Assembly (NCBI GenBank): GCA_043780595.1
Contig: JAYWCL010000181.1
Coordinates: 1 to 20,447 of the forward strand
DNA length: 20,447 nucleotides
Reading direction: 5' to 3'
Source: Limnoglobus sp043780595
GTDB lineage: Bacteria; Planctomycetota; Planctomycetia; Gemmatales; Gemmataceae
The notes beneath the pieces were generated by a model that had not been told where the DNA came from, ran no database searches, and saw nothing but the letters and a program-made list of their open reading frames with translations. Within the stretch, counting starts at the first letter, position 1, and every line of letters starts with the position of its first letter. The position numbers and the translations under genes are program-made. This document shows positions 6,527 through 15,002 of this stretch, piece by piece.

Positions 6527-7527
6527 TGCGTCGGCGGTGGCGAACCGATCGCAAGCTGACGGACTTTACGCCCGATTTTGCGTCCGAACTCGACCGTACG
6601 ACGACTTCCGATTAACCACGGCCAACGGAGTCGATCGATCGGCCGCAACGATGGCCCGTTCGATCTCAATTCCGCGAGCCAACTGGCCATGCGGTGGAAC
6701 TGCACATCGGGTGCGAACCAGTCTTCCCAGGCGAGTCTGGCACGCCGACCCATCTCGGCGGCTTGCGGTTGCCATTTTTCTAAGATCGCCGGCAGCTCGG
6801 CGAGGTCACTTTCCGGAACGAACAGCGCGAACGAATCCCACTTTGGGCCGACGCACGGAACGTAAGCATCGGAAAGAACGACCGGCACGCGACCGAGTTC
6901 CATCGTCTCGAACAAGCGGTACGAACCGGCAGCGATACCCCGAGGGCAAAGCGAAAATGTGCTCCGAGCGAGGGTGACGGCATATTCGCGATACATCGCG
7001 ATCCGTTCGGCTTCCGATCCATCGCGGAGTTTCCAGCCGAGTCGCTCGACGACGATTGCATCGCTGCGGCCTCGGAAAGGATTGTTTTTGAAGAGCCGCC
7101 GGCGGACGGCAGCCGACGGGGCACCGATGAAGGAGCAAAGGAGATCGGGTTCGATCTTCGGCTCGGCTGCGACTACGGCAATCTGCTCGTTGATCGGCGA
7201 TAAATAGCCGACCGTACGATGTCGTCGGGTATCGAACTGCGACCGAGGCATCGACGTGAACAAACCGGGCAAAAACGAGATCGGTCGATTGTGCGTGTCG
7301 TAAATGAAAACCTTCTCGCGAAACCGATTCACGAGTGAGTGACGCCGAGCCTCGGTGTAGTACGGGTCACCCCGGCTGACGATCAGAATCGCGTCGGCCT
7401 TCTCGGGAGTCGCGGCAATCGCGTGCGCGCGAATGCGATCTTCCGCCGCGCGATCGTGCAAGAAGTCGACGAACCACTGACCGTAGTTCGTGCCGCTTTC
7501 GTCGTCGTGATCGAAATAAACCCGCAA
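6523..7527 (-). CDS. Exostosin-family (GT47-like) glycosyltransferase
   Basis: 334 residues. The recognisable part is the C-terminal donor-side domain: ARSTFSLCPRGIAAGSYRLF (187-206), ETMELGRVPVVLSDAYVPC (207-225), then WDSFALFVPESDLAELPAIL (230-249). This is the exostosin signature, best known from eukaryotic heparan-sulfate and plant cell-wall enzymes and also found in some bacterial polysaccharide clusters. The N-terminal half (FDHDDESGTNYG, ILIVSRGDPYY) is less conserved. No signal peptide or transmembrane anchor is present, so it should act in the cytoplasm, unlike Golgi-anchored relatives. The start is 4 bases after the stop of the preceding GT4 gene, and its own stop overlaps the epimerase start. 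Substrate unknown. Confidence 0.82.
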   Translation of the reverse strand: MRVYFDHDDESGTNYGQWFVDFLHDRAAEDRIRAHAIAATPEKADAILIVSRGDPYYTEARRHSLVNRFREKVFIYDTHNRPISFLPGLFTSMPRSQFDTRRHRTVGYLSPINEQIAVVAAEPKIEPDLLCSFIGAPSAAVRRRLFKNNPFRGRSDAIVVERLGWKLRDGSEAERIAMYREYAVTLARSTFSLCPRGIAAGSYRLFETMELGRVPVVLSDAYVPCVGPKWDSFALFVPESDLAELPAILEKWQPQAAEMGRRARLAWEDWFAPDVQFHRMASWLAELRSNGPSLRPIDRLRWPWLIGSRRTVEFGRKIGRKVRQLAIGSPPPTQ

Positions 7528-7531
7528 CGTT

Positions 7532-8716
7532 TCACTCCCCGGAATTCTTCGCCATCATGTTACGGTAGATCGCCTCGATCGCGTCGACGGTCGGCTTCGG
7601 TCCGCAATGTTGTTCTAAGAGTTGCCGCCCTGCGGCGCGTTGCCGATTCTGTTGTTGCGGATCCTTTAACAATTTCACGGCACGTTCGATCAAACCCGCG
7701 TCGTCCTCGGCGACGGAGGCATGAACGCCATCGATCGCCGGAATTCCTTCGACGCCCTCGCTCGTCGTAACGACCGGCACGCCGTATCCGAATGCCTCAA
7801 GGATTTTGATTTTCATGCCGCTTCCGCGAGCCGGTGCGTAAAGCATCACGCCGGTTCGCTCGAAGTAGGGCCGCGTGTCGGGAACGTTTTCTACTATCGT
7901 CACATCGGGCATAGCGATGAACTCGGCAAGCGAACTTCTCGCGCCCCAGCCGACGATCTGCACGCGCGCATCGGGGACGCGGCGTTTAATTTCCGGCCAG
8001 AGTTGGCGGAGTAAACGCACAGCTGCGGAACGTGACGGATGCCAGGTCATCGAGCCAATCACGCTGAGAATCGGCTCGACCGTTCGTTGGCTGTCCGATA
8101 TGAACGGGTACTGGCTCGCGTCGATTCCAACGGGTACGGTGGTGATCGTTGCGGTCGGATTTTCGCGAAGCATTTCGGGGACGAGGCGGGGCGAGCAACT
8201 CCGGAAATGCTGGAAATCGCGTACGAGTTTGCGCTCCGCGTTCAGCATCTGCCACATTCGGAAGCGTTCGAGGAACGTGGGCGATACCACGTTCGCCAGA
8301 TCGATCCAGACCAAGTGATGCACATTCACGAGCGACTTCGCGCGGTGTTTCATACCGAGCCAGCCGCACCACAATTGTTCGAGGTGCAAAATGTCGAATC
8401 CCGCCGCGAGTTCGCGTTCGAGGTCGGCTTTTAACTCCTGAGAGAACATGTACGAATACGGTCTGCGTAACGTTTCGATCTTGGAAGCGAGTCCGGAACG
8501 GACAGGGAACGGGTAGAGCCGTAGGTCGTATGTCGGGGCGGGGAACAGGGCACGGGCCTTCTCGATCTCTTCGGGTTTGATACACGCCGCATATGCGGTC
8601 ACGCGGTGGCCCCGTTCGACGAGTTCCTTCAGCAGCACGTAATACCATCGTGCCGCTGCATTCCCGAACGGTAGCGGCGGCTCGATCATCACCAGAACGA
8701 TGCGAAGCGGTGTCAC
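7532..8716 (-). CDS. GT4-family glycosyltransferase with KILEA-type donor motif
   Basis: 394 residues. I chose the GTG at 8716, which overlaps the upstream stop as GTGA and gives VTPLRIVLVMIEPPLPFGNA. A longer frame from 8764 would add 16 residues coded inside the previous gene and lacks family character. The acceptor domain has ARWYYVLLKELVERGHRVTA; the donor domain has SVIGSMTWHPSRSA (218-231) and GSGMKIKILEAFGYGVPVV (298-316), then SEGVEGIP. In this GT4 branch the first Glu of the common E-x7-E is replaced (GSGxxxKxLEA) while the second (E307) remains. That form is frequent in bacterial polysaccharide enzymes of the sugar-transferase/PEP-CTERM type. The donor sugar cannot be told. Confidence 0.88.
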   Translation of the reverse strand: MTPLRIVLVMIEPPLPFGNAAARWYYVLLKELVERGHRVTAYAACIKPEEIEKARALFPAPTYDLRLYPFPVRSGLASKIETLRRPYSYMFSQELKADLERELAAGFDILHLEQLWCGWLGMKHRAKSLVNVHHLVWIDLANVVSPTFLERFRMWQMLNAERKLVRDFQHFRSCSPRLVPEMLRENPTATITTVPVGIDASQYPFISDSQRTVEPILSVIGSMTWHPSRSAAVRLLRQLWPEIKRRVPDARVQIVGWGARSSLAEFIAMPDVTIVENVPDTRPYFERTGVMLYAPARGSGMKIKILEAFGYGVPVVTTSEGVEGIPAIDGVHASVAEDDAGLIERAVKLLKDPQQQNRQRAAGRQLLEQHCGPKPTVDAIEAIYRNMMAKNSGE

Positions 8717-9828
8717 GCCATGCCCTCGACGATGGTGCGGATTTCTTCGGCCATCTGCGCCCACGTTCGTACACGTAGTTCACTCGAAAAAGCCGTTGCC
8801 CGCACCTGAAAATCAGCCTGATTCTTGCGCCAATGTTGCAGTTGTTCGACGAGCGATTCGGGGTTGTGTATCAATAGTTCGCGTAAATTTTCGGGGAAGC
8901 GCTCGGCGACACCCGCGTTCGCGGAAACGATTGCGGGCAAGCCACGGCACATCGCCTCGTGTACGCCCAGGCCGTATGCTTCGTACCGCGACGGGTGAAC
9001 GATCGCATCGGCGGCGGCCAACACGTTCGGCACGTCGTTCCGAAAGCCGAGAAATGAAATTCGATTCGCGACCCCATCGGCCTTCGCACAACTCTGCCAG
9101 TGTGCGAGTTCCGCGCCGCGCCCGATCACCGCGAGATTCGCATCCCAATCGGGTTGTGCGCAGAGCGTTCGCCACGCGGCATACAAAACGTCGAAGCCCT
9201 TGCGGCGGTCGCCGAGGCCGCCGATGAAGATCAACCAGGGGCGGTCGCCCCAACCGAGTTGCTTACGCATTGCCTCGCGTTCGCCCTGCCCGATTGGCCC
9301 GAACCGAATGGGATCAGTCCCATAATAGACGACGTGAATTTTCCGTGCGTCGATGCCGAAATGCTCGACCAACTGCTTCGCAGTCAGCACACTATTCGCG
9401 ATAACCACTCTCGCGGCAGTCAGAGCTTCGCGTTCCCACCGGAGCGCACGGCGATGGTAAAAACGGTCTTTCCAGCGGCGTAGGATTGTGCCCGTTGCCG
9501 GTGACTGATAAGCGGCGTGAACGTAATGCACCCAGTTTGCGGCAGGTACGGGGCAGTTGCCGCCATTCGCGAGAACGTGCCCACCTTTCGCGATCATCTC
9601 CCGCGCTTTCCGCAACCCCATCGAACGCAGTTTCCCTTCGCCGAGGATGTCTCGCCCGAACGGGCGACGAACCGCGTGGAGTGTCACTCCCGTAAGGTCT
9701 GCGCGATGTGCGACGATTTCCACAGATGCCCGCTCGGCGAGGTGCATCGCGAGGTAGAGGTTGGCCGCATCCATCCCGCCGGTCGGGATGAAATCGCGAG
9801 CGATCAGGAGCCACGGCGACGCGGCCAT
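8713..9828 (-). CDS. GT4-family glycosyltransferase
   Basis: 371 residues, full length. The N-terminal side carries IPTGGMDAANLYLAMHLAE, the glycine-containing loop that starts GT-B enzymes. The middle has HYVHAAYQSP and ARVVIANSVLTAKQLVEHFG. The donor domain has FIGGLGDRRKGFDVL (201-215) and the retaining motif E283-AYGLGVH-E291 followed by AMCRGLPAIVS. The ATG at 9828 lies one base after the stop of the Wzy-like gene. Its 3' end overlaps the GTG of the next transferase by four bases. Function is therefore addition of one sugar to the repeat unit or branch of the operon's glycan; which sugar is unknown. Confidence 0.9.
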   Translation of the reverse strand: MAASPWLLIARDFIPTGGMDAANLYLAMHLAERASVEIVAHRADLTGVTLHAVRRPFGRDILGEGKLRSMGLRKAREMIAKGGHVLANGGNCPVPAANWVHYVHAAYQSPATGTILRRWKDRFYHRRALRWEREALTAARVVIANSVLTAKQLVEHFGIDARKIHVVYYGTDPIRFGPIGQGEREAMRKQLGWGDRPWLIFIGGLGDRRKGFDVLYAAWRTLCAQPDWDANLAVIGRGAELAHWQSCAKADGVANRISFLGFRNDVPNVLAAADAIVHPSRYEAYGLGVHEAMCRGLPAIVSANAGVAERFPENLRELLIHNPESLVEQLQHWRKNQADFQVRATAFSSELRVRTWAQMAEEIRTIVEGMA

Positions 9829-9829
9829 A

Positions 9830-11161
9830 TCACTTGCATCCAGTCGTGCGCATGGCGGCGTAAATGGCCCCGTTGAGGAGCCAGAATTCGAGGCCGAACT
9901 GCCCGATGAACAGCGGGTAGTTGAAGGTGAGCGCGACGGCGGCTACGTCGTAAGCCAAAACCAAAATCGCCCACCCCGATAGCCAGTGGTCGCGGGAACG
10001 AATGGCAATGCGGCCCACGGTGACCATCGCTAGCAGGATGGCAATCGGGTACGCAACGAGTAGCAGTAGGCCGCCATCGGCCACCCAGGCGGTCCATTGA
10101 ATCTCTACCCAGATTCGCGGTGAGGTTGGGTCGTTCGAGCGACCGAAGTAATTCGCGACCATACCCCAGCGGCCCAATCCGCAGCCGAGCGGATTGTCGG
10201 GCAAAAACGTGGTGAACGTATCTTCGAGAAAGACACCGCGATTCGAGTAATAAACCTCGCCAGGGTCCGCTTCAATCAGCGTTTCGAGCCGTTTTACCAT
10301 ACCATCTCCGCCGACCGCGGAGGCCCATAGGAATACCGTCACGCTCAACGCGGGTACGATTAGCGCGAGCCGACTGACGGCTGCGTAGCGACGAAGTGCC
10401 GCGAGGATCGCCGCGAAACTAATCGCGATGATGAGTGTCAGCACGAAGATCGATCGAATCTGAGCGAGGTAAATGCAGAACAACCCCACGACCATACCGA
10501 CGACACCGGCGATTCGCATCGGCCATCGGTCGGAGATCGTCAGGAACCCCATGCCGAACACGAAGGCGTATAGACCCGCCATCGCGGCCCCGCCCGGAGA
10601 ATCGGTCAGACCCATCGGCCGCCATACCGATTCGCCATTCGCGAGCGTGATTTGTAGCCCCTTCGACAACTCGCCCTGCGACACGACGTTATCGGAAATG
10701 TTCGGCTGGAACTGTCCGGGATAGTAAACCTGCAACACGCCGAAGATCGAACTGAGTACGTGGAACGACCAGAACACGGTGAAGAGGCGGACGAGCGTTT
10801 GGCGATTGACGGCGAGTTTCGGCACCCAGAATATCGGCCCGATGATCGCCGCGTACAGTGCGAGTTGCGCGATCGCTGCGAGTGCATTCGACGATTGCGG
10901 GTGGACGAAACCGAAACCGACAATCGCGAGTACCGCCATCGCAGCATATCGCGCCGGGTGACGGTTTGCACGACCGCTCACACCGATGATCGCGTACAGG
11001 CTGATGCCGAAGGCCGACGAGCGGAACAATACGCGAAACGGGGCCAATGTCTCAAAAAGCAACGCAAGCTGGCAAACAATTTGCACGCACACGACGCCGA
11101 TCACCCACATCGCAGCGGTCCGTTGTGCGGCCGCACTGGCTCGTGTTGGAACGGGTGTCAT
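9830..11161 (-). CDS. O-antigen ligase/Wzy-like polymerase membrane protein
   Basis: 443 residues with roughly ten to twelve transmembrane segments. Proteins of the Wzy/WaaL superfamily join lipid-linked oligosaccharide units, or transfer them to an acceptor, on the outer face of the inner membrane. Support comes from overall topology and from the large loop before the last helices: YYSNRGVFLEDTFTTFLPDN followed by PLGCGLGRWGMVANYFG. The pattern R-x-x-x-x-x-F-x-x-NPLxGxGxG is shared by ligases and polymerases, often with the essential Arg. The helix with GLFCIYLAQIRSIFVLTLII also carries the typical QIRS segment. No other polymerase gene is visible, so it probably polymerises this operon's product. 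It starts four bases inside the preceding transferase gene (ATGA). Confidence 0.85.
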   Translation of the reverse strand: MTPVPTRASAAAQRTAAMWVIGVVCVQIVCQLALLFETLAPFRVLFRSSAFGISLYAIIGVSGRANRHPARYAAMAVLAIVGFGFVHPQSSNALAAIAQLALYAAIIGPIFWVPKLAVNRQTLVRLFTVFWSFHVLSSIFGVLQVYYPGQFQPNISDNVVSQGELSKGLQITLANGESVWRPMGLTDSPGGAAMAGLYAFVFGMGFLTISDRWPMRIAGVVGMVVGLFCIYLAQIRSIFVLTLIIAISFAAILAALRRYAAVSRLALIVPALSVTVFLWASAVGGDGMVKRLETLIEADPGEVYYSNRGVFLEDTFTTFLPDNPLGCGLGRWGMVANYFGRSNDPTSPRIWVEIQWTAWVADGGLLLLVAYPIAILLAMVTVGRIAIRSRDHWLSGWAILVLAYDVAAVALTFNYPLFIGQFGLEFWLLNGAIYAAMRTTGCK

Positions 11162-12255
11162 TTTGCGCCTTCACGGTAATACGCATCCAGGCACCGATCG
11201 ACGACGCGGCTCCAGTCGAACTGCTCTTGCGTGCGTTGCAGTGCGGCCTCGCCCATTCGTTCCGTCAATGTTGCGTCGTGCCACAGCGTCAATATTGCCG
11301 AGCGAAGGGCATCAGTATCATTTGGCGGAACGACGAAACCGCTGACCCCATGTTCGACGACTTCCGGCATCGCACCGACATCGGTCGCGATACCCGGCGT
11401 GCGACATGCCATGCCTTCGAGAAGCGTCTGCCCCAAAAGTTCCGGAATCGCGTATTCTTCGCCAGTCGATGTTCGATAGACGCTCGGCAACACGATGCAG
11501 CGTGCGTTCCGGTAAAGTTCGACGAGGTCCGCATCCGAACATTGTTCGAGGAACGTGATACGCTTTCCCTCGGCGAGTGGAATGAGTCGCCGATAGAACC
11601 CGAGCGCGTGCGGCCACGGGCGACCCGCGATAACGAGTGGCACCTCGGGCGGCATCGCCTGTATCAGATAGTCAATTCCTTTGTGCGGCAGCAATCGCCC
11701 TGCGAACAAGATGAAGTCCCGCGTCGGCGGTCGTTCTCCTGGATGGAAGATTCGGAAATCGACACCTCCGCCGATTACTCTCGCACATGGTAGATCCGCG
11801 TGGCCGAACGCTTTCATGCTAAACCGACTGATGTGCAGGTGACCCGCGAACCAGTTCGTCGTGTCAGTTAAGCGATGGAACCCGACTCCGCCCCCGCCCA
11901 GATGCGTCGTAAATACGGGCCGCCCCGTCACCTGCCCGATCAGCGCGGTGATGCCTGCCATCAAGGTGTGCGTCTGATGATAGTGAACGAATTTGGCCCG
12001 CGACAACCGAAGCGCGAGGCTCGGGCTGAACGGATCGAAGCGAAATCGCCGGTACGGAATCCAGTTGCGTAACACCTCGATTTGCAGCGGCCCCTCGCGG
12101 CGCGACATCGGAACCGCACCATATGCGATCAGCGTAGTTGGCACCCGTTCGGCCATCGCGCGGGCAAGTTCGAGGGCGTAGCGTTCGGCACCACCGTACA
12201 CGCCTTCGTAGCCGAATAATGCCGGCACGATGTGCATCACCTCGGCGCGATTCAT
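11158..12255 (-). CDS. GT4-family glycosyltransferase
   Basis: 365 residues from the ATG at 12255 (MNRAEVMHIVPALFGYEG), which overlaps the upstream stop by four bases. The same frame stays open another 388 codons upstream, but that stretch is the shadow of the previous gene and encodes nothing recognisable. Features: GVYGGAERYALELARAM (18-34), FILFAGRLLPHKGIDYLIQA (181-200) with the conserved phosphate-binding Arg and Lys, and the retaining motif E272-LLGQTLL-E280 followed by GMACRTPGIATDVGAMPE. The ending GEEYAIPELLGQTLLEGMA differs from the commoner EGFGL form by having Leu-Leu-Gly after the Glu. The donor sugar is unknown. Confidence 0.9.
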   Translation of the reverse strand: MNRAEVMHIVPALFGYEGVYGGAERYALELARAMAERVPTTLIAYGAVPMSRREGPLQIEVLRNWIPYRRFRFDPFSPSLALRLSRAKFVHYHQTHTLMAGITALIGQVTGRPVFTTHLGGGGVGFHRLTDTTNWFAGHLHISRFSMKAFGHADLPCARVIGGGVDFRIFHPGERPPTRDFILFAGRLLPHKGIDYLIQAMPPEVPLVIAGRPWPHALGFYRRLIPLAEGKRITFLEQCSDADLVELYRNARCIVLPSVYRTSTGEEYAIPELLGQTLLEGMACRTPGIATDVGAMPEVVEHGVSGFVVPPNDTDALRSAILTLWHDATLTERMGEAALQRTQEQFDWSRVVDRCLDAYYREGAK

Positions 12256-13364
12256 CGGATCGCCTCCGAGAGTATCTTGCGAAATGCAATCAACTGCTGC
12301 TTCGGATCGCAAAGTTCCTTCGCACAAAATGCACCGCCTAAGCGGAAGCCGAGGATCATCTCGGGCGTTTCGATAAACGCTTTCAACATGCCCGCGAGTA
12401 AACTGACATCGTTCGGAGCAATTCGTACGCCGCAAAACTCGTTGACGATCTCGGCCCCGCCACCGATGTCCGAAGTCACCACCGGCAACCCCGCATACAG
12501 CGCTTCGATCAACGCGATGCCGAACGGCTCGGGGCCGGTGTTCGGCTGACAGAAAACATCGGAACCGGCCATCAAACGAGGGATGTCGGAACGCTGCCCG
12601 AGGAACCGCACGCGACCCGCGATGCCGAGAACCATCGCTCGATGTTTTAGCTCTTGTAAATACTCCGCTTCTCCCGCTTTCTGTGGCCCACCCGCAATCC
12701 AGGCCACCCAACCGGGCACCTCGCACAGCTTGCCGAGCGCTTCGATATGTACCGCTTGTCCCTTCCAGCGTTCGAGCCGACTCGCTTGCAAAATGACGAC
12801 GGCATGTATCGGCGTGTGCAACTCGGCACGGATCGCCGTGCGGGTCGCTTCCCGGTTGGGATCCGAGCGATCTTCCACGGGGCACGCCAGTACATCGCAC
12901 GGCACCGTGGGGAAAATCCTCCGCACCGTGCCGGCCGTGAACTGGCTGTTCGCGATCACTCGCTTCGGCGGCACGCGCTTCGCCCAGCGATACAGCCAGC
13001 CTGCATCGGTGAGGTCGTCGTGAACGCAATGCACGATCGGCAGTCCCACCGATTTCGCGGCACGTGCGAACACCCCGTGCGACCAACCGGCGTGCGTGAT
13101 GCACACGTCGTATGGTTTCTTCGCGTGCAGCATTTTCAGCCGTCGCCGCGCTTCCCATACCGTCCACGGTCGGCTCACCCGCACGGCACCGAAATCGTGA
13201 ACGACCGCGCCGCACGATACGAGTTCCTCGCGGAGCTTGCCGTGGAAGCACAATCCGAACTGATGCTCGACGTCGGGCGTGTGAAATTGCCGTTTCGCGA
13301 TGGTAATTAGACAGCGTTCGATGCCGCCGAACAGGTTCCCGGAGTACAGGTGCAAGACTTTCAT
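12252..13364 (-). CDS. GT4-family glycosyltransferase
   Basis: 370 residues starting MKVLHLYSGNLFGGIERCL at the ATG of 13364, inside the stop of the upstream gene (ATGA); the longer open frame to 13568 is not needed. FGGIERCL is the glycine loop of the acceptor domain. THAGWSHGVFARAAK and VIANSQFTAGTV follow. The donor domain shows LQASRLERWKGQAVHIEAL (192-210) and E279-PFGIALI-E287, then ALYAGLPVVTSDIGGGAEIV. This is the EPFGIxxIEAL form common in capsule and exopolysaccharide GT4 enzymes. It adds one sugar, identity unknown, to the glycan assembled by this operon. Its stop overlaps the start of the next transferase. Confidence 0.9.
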   Translation of the reverse strand: MKVLHLYSGNLFGGIERCLITIAKRQFHTPDVEHQFGLCFHGKLREELVSCGAVVHDFGAVRVSRPWTVWEARRRLKMLHAKKPYDVCITHAGWSHGVFARAAKSVGLPIVHCVHDDLTDAGWLYRWAKRVPPKRVIANSQFTAGTVRRIFPTVPCDVLACPVEDRSDPNREATRTAIRAELHTPIHAVVILQASRLERWKGQAVHIEALGKLCEVPGWVAWIAGGPQKAGEAEYLQELKHRAMVLGIAGRVRFLGQRSDIPRLMAGSDVFCQPNTGPEPFGIALIEALYAGLPVVTSDIGGGAEIVNEFCGVRIAPNDVSLLAGMLKAFIETPEMILGFRLGGAFCAKELCDPKQQLIAFRKILSEAIR

Positions 13365-14536
13365 CGGGTAATCGCCTCCCGGTAAATTTCCAGGCTCCGT
13401 GCAGCCATCTGCACCGCATCGAATCGGAGTTTCGCTTGCAGAATCGCTTCGTGGGAAAGCCGCTCGCGCAAGCCTGCTTCCATAAGCATACACCGCGAAG
13501 CCGCTGCGAATGCCACGGGATCGTTTACGGGTACGGTTAAGCCCGTCTCGCCGTGGCGGCTCACCCACGGTACGCCGCTATGCGGGATGTTCGCGTTCAC
13601 CACCGGGCAACCGCACGCCATCGCCTCGACCTGCACCAACCCGAAGCCTTCGCTGCGTTCGTTACTGGGGAACCAGAGTGCCGTGGCCGCGCGGTACGTG
13701 CCGACGAGTTCATCGTCCGAAACGCGCCCCCGCCAGACGACGCGATCCGCCACGCCGAGCGATGCGGCCAAACTTCGCCACGCCGATTCCATCGGCCCCG
13801 TACCGATGATGTGCAGCGTACCGGGTACCTCTCGAAGAGCACGGAGCGCGACGTCGAGTGCCTTGTAATACACGAGCCGCCCGGCACTCATCCAGATCGG
13901 CCCCGCACTAGCCGCACGCAATTGTCTTGTATGAACGAGTGCCGCAGCGGAGGGATTCACGAATGGCTGCAACTCGATGCCGAGCGGCAACGCGACCACC
14001 TTCGACGGGTACCGTGCGAGCAAACTGGAACCACCCGCATACGGCGGGCTGTCGGTGAGTATGCGTTCGGCGCGGTTGCAAATGAGTCGTTCCAACGGTC
14101 GCACGAGGTGCTTGAGTAACCGTTGGCGAACGATGTCGCTGTGGTGCGTAATCACCAATGGGCGGATCGCCGGGTAGATCGCGAGTGCCAGCATCATCGT
14201 GATGTTCGGGGCGTGGAGGTGCCAGATGTCGGGAGGATCTCGGAGTAGTTTATCGAGTGTCGATGGTAACCCCGGCGCAATATCGAGTTTCGCGAGATTC
14301 ACCGCACGACCGACCCGATAAATGCGAACCGGTCCATCGCGATCGATTCGACTCGGCGTACGGCAGAGACCCGCGAATGTGACATCGCGCCCCAATCGAT
14401 CGGCATGATTGACCGCGACTACGCGAACATCGCACCCCGCGTTCGCTTGATGGCGAGCCAGCGTCTGCGTGTGCGTTTCGATGCCACCCATCGCGGGCGG
14501 ATAATACTTGCCGAGGTGAACGACTCGCAACGTCAT
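13361..14536 (-). CDS. GT4-family glycosyltransferase, first gene of the glycan operon
   Basis: 391 residues. MTLRVVHLGKYYPPAMGGIE has the classic GT4 start with the GGIE loop at 17-20. ITHHSDIVRQ (129-138), then WMSAGRLVYYKALDVALRAL (215-234) with the donor-phosphate Arg and Lys, and E296-GFGLVQV-E304 followed by AMACGCPVV. The tail GVPWVSRHGETGLTVPVNDP (321-340) is the form seen in colanic-acid/WcaL- and mannosyltransferase-like members, so mannose or galactose is possible but not shown. It is the promoter-proximal gene: 466 bases separate it from the divergent ABC gene. No ribosome binding site of the usual kind is visible before the ATG. Confidence 0.9.
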   Translation of the reverse strand: MTLRVVHLGKYYPPAMGGIETHTQTLARHQANAGCDVRVVAVNHADRLGRDVTFAGLCRTPSRIDRDGPVRIYRVGRAVNLAKLDIAPGLPSTLDKLLRDPPDIWHLHAPNITMMLALAIYPAIRPLVITHHSDIVRQRLLKHLVRPLERLICNRAERILTDSPPYAGGSSLLARYPSKVVALPLGIELQPFVNPSAAALVHTRQLRAASAGPIWMSAGRLVYYKALDVALRALREVPGTLHIIGTGPMESAWRSLAASLGVADRVVWRGRVSDDELVGTYRAATALWFPSNERSEGFGLVQVEAMACGCPVVNANIPHSGVPWVSRHGETGLTVPVNDPVAFAAASRCMLMEAGLRERLSHEAILQAKLRFDAVQMAARSLEIYREAITR

Positions 14537-14579
14537 CGGTAAGATTCAGGGTAACGAACGGGCCTATTTCGGGCAGGTT

Positions 14580-14597
14580 CCAAACGCTTCAGTTTGG
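14580..14597. repeat. Short perfect stem-loop in the operon leader
   Basis: CCAAAC (14580-14585) pairs with GTTTGG (14592-14597) around a GCTTCA loop, 44 bases ahead of the first operon gene's start. No U-run follows on the minus strand. It could be an operator half-site pair or a leader hairpin; function not shown. Confidence 0.4.
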
Positions 14598-14946
14598 GTA
14601 GCAGCTGAGTCCGTCTTCATTGATTCCACCACTTACCCACCCACCCATCCCTGGAATCATCCCGAATTTCGGAACCAACCTAACACACCAACGACTTACG
14701 TCCGATTTTGGTGATCTGGTACCACGCCAGAATCAAAGTTTCGGTGGTGCTTTACGACAAAACGCCGCCACGATTGGAACCGTGCCACTATATCTATTAG
14801 AAAATGGAATCTGACACGCAACCGACAACGATACTGTCGATAAAATCTCACGAGTCACGCTTCAAGTAGGCGTTGCACGCGGGCTTTCCGCGAGAAATTC
14901 TCCGTTCCATCTCGATTTCTTTGGCTCGTCTCGCTCGTAATTCTTG

Positions 14947-14955
14947 TGCTATCAT
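14947..14955 (+). promoter_or_regulatory. Possible extended -10 promoter of the ABC genes
   Basis: TGCTATCAT matches the TGnTATAAT extended -10 form in eight of nine positions counting n as free. No good -35 sits at the right distance, which extended -10 promoters tolerate. Transcription from it would begin near 14962 and leave a leader of about 40 bases to the chosen ATG at 15003, arguing against a GTG start at 14946. Confidence 0.3.
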
Positions 14956-15002
14956 GCTATGCCTCAAACGTGCCGAGAACGAACGGATTCGCGAGGTTGG
15001 GA

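Larger units (their letters stand above)
14537..15002. other. Divergent intergenic region between the glycan operon and the ABC genes
   Basis: No gene is supported. It should hold the promoter of the ten-gene operon (leftward) and that of the ABC pair (rightward). Visible pieces are a 6-bp stem-loop at 14580-14597, a run of CCCAC-type triplets near 14633-14650, a short TCTGG/CCAGA hairpin near 14715-14735 and an extended -10-like element at 14947. I could not identify a convincing leftward promoter by eye. Confidence 0.45.

Noticed and set aside
7532..8764. Longer start of the GT4 enzyme at 8764
   Set aside because: It would overlap the upstream gene by about 50 bases; the GTG at 8716 overlaps the stop by four bases and begins the typical first strand.
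11158..13419. A 753-residue open frame spanning two transferase genes
   Set aside because: Only the last 365 residues (from 12255) look like a protein; the upstream part lies in the shadow frame of the gene at 12252-13364, and the real start overlaps that gene's stop as ATGA.
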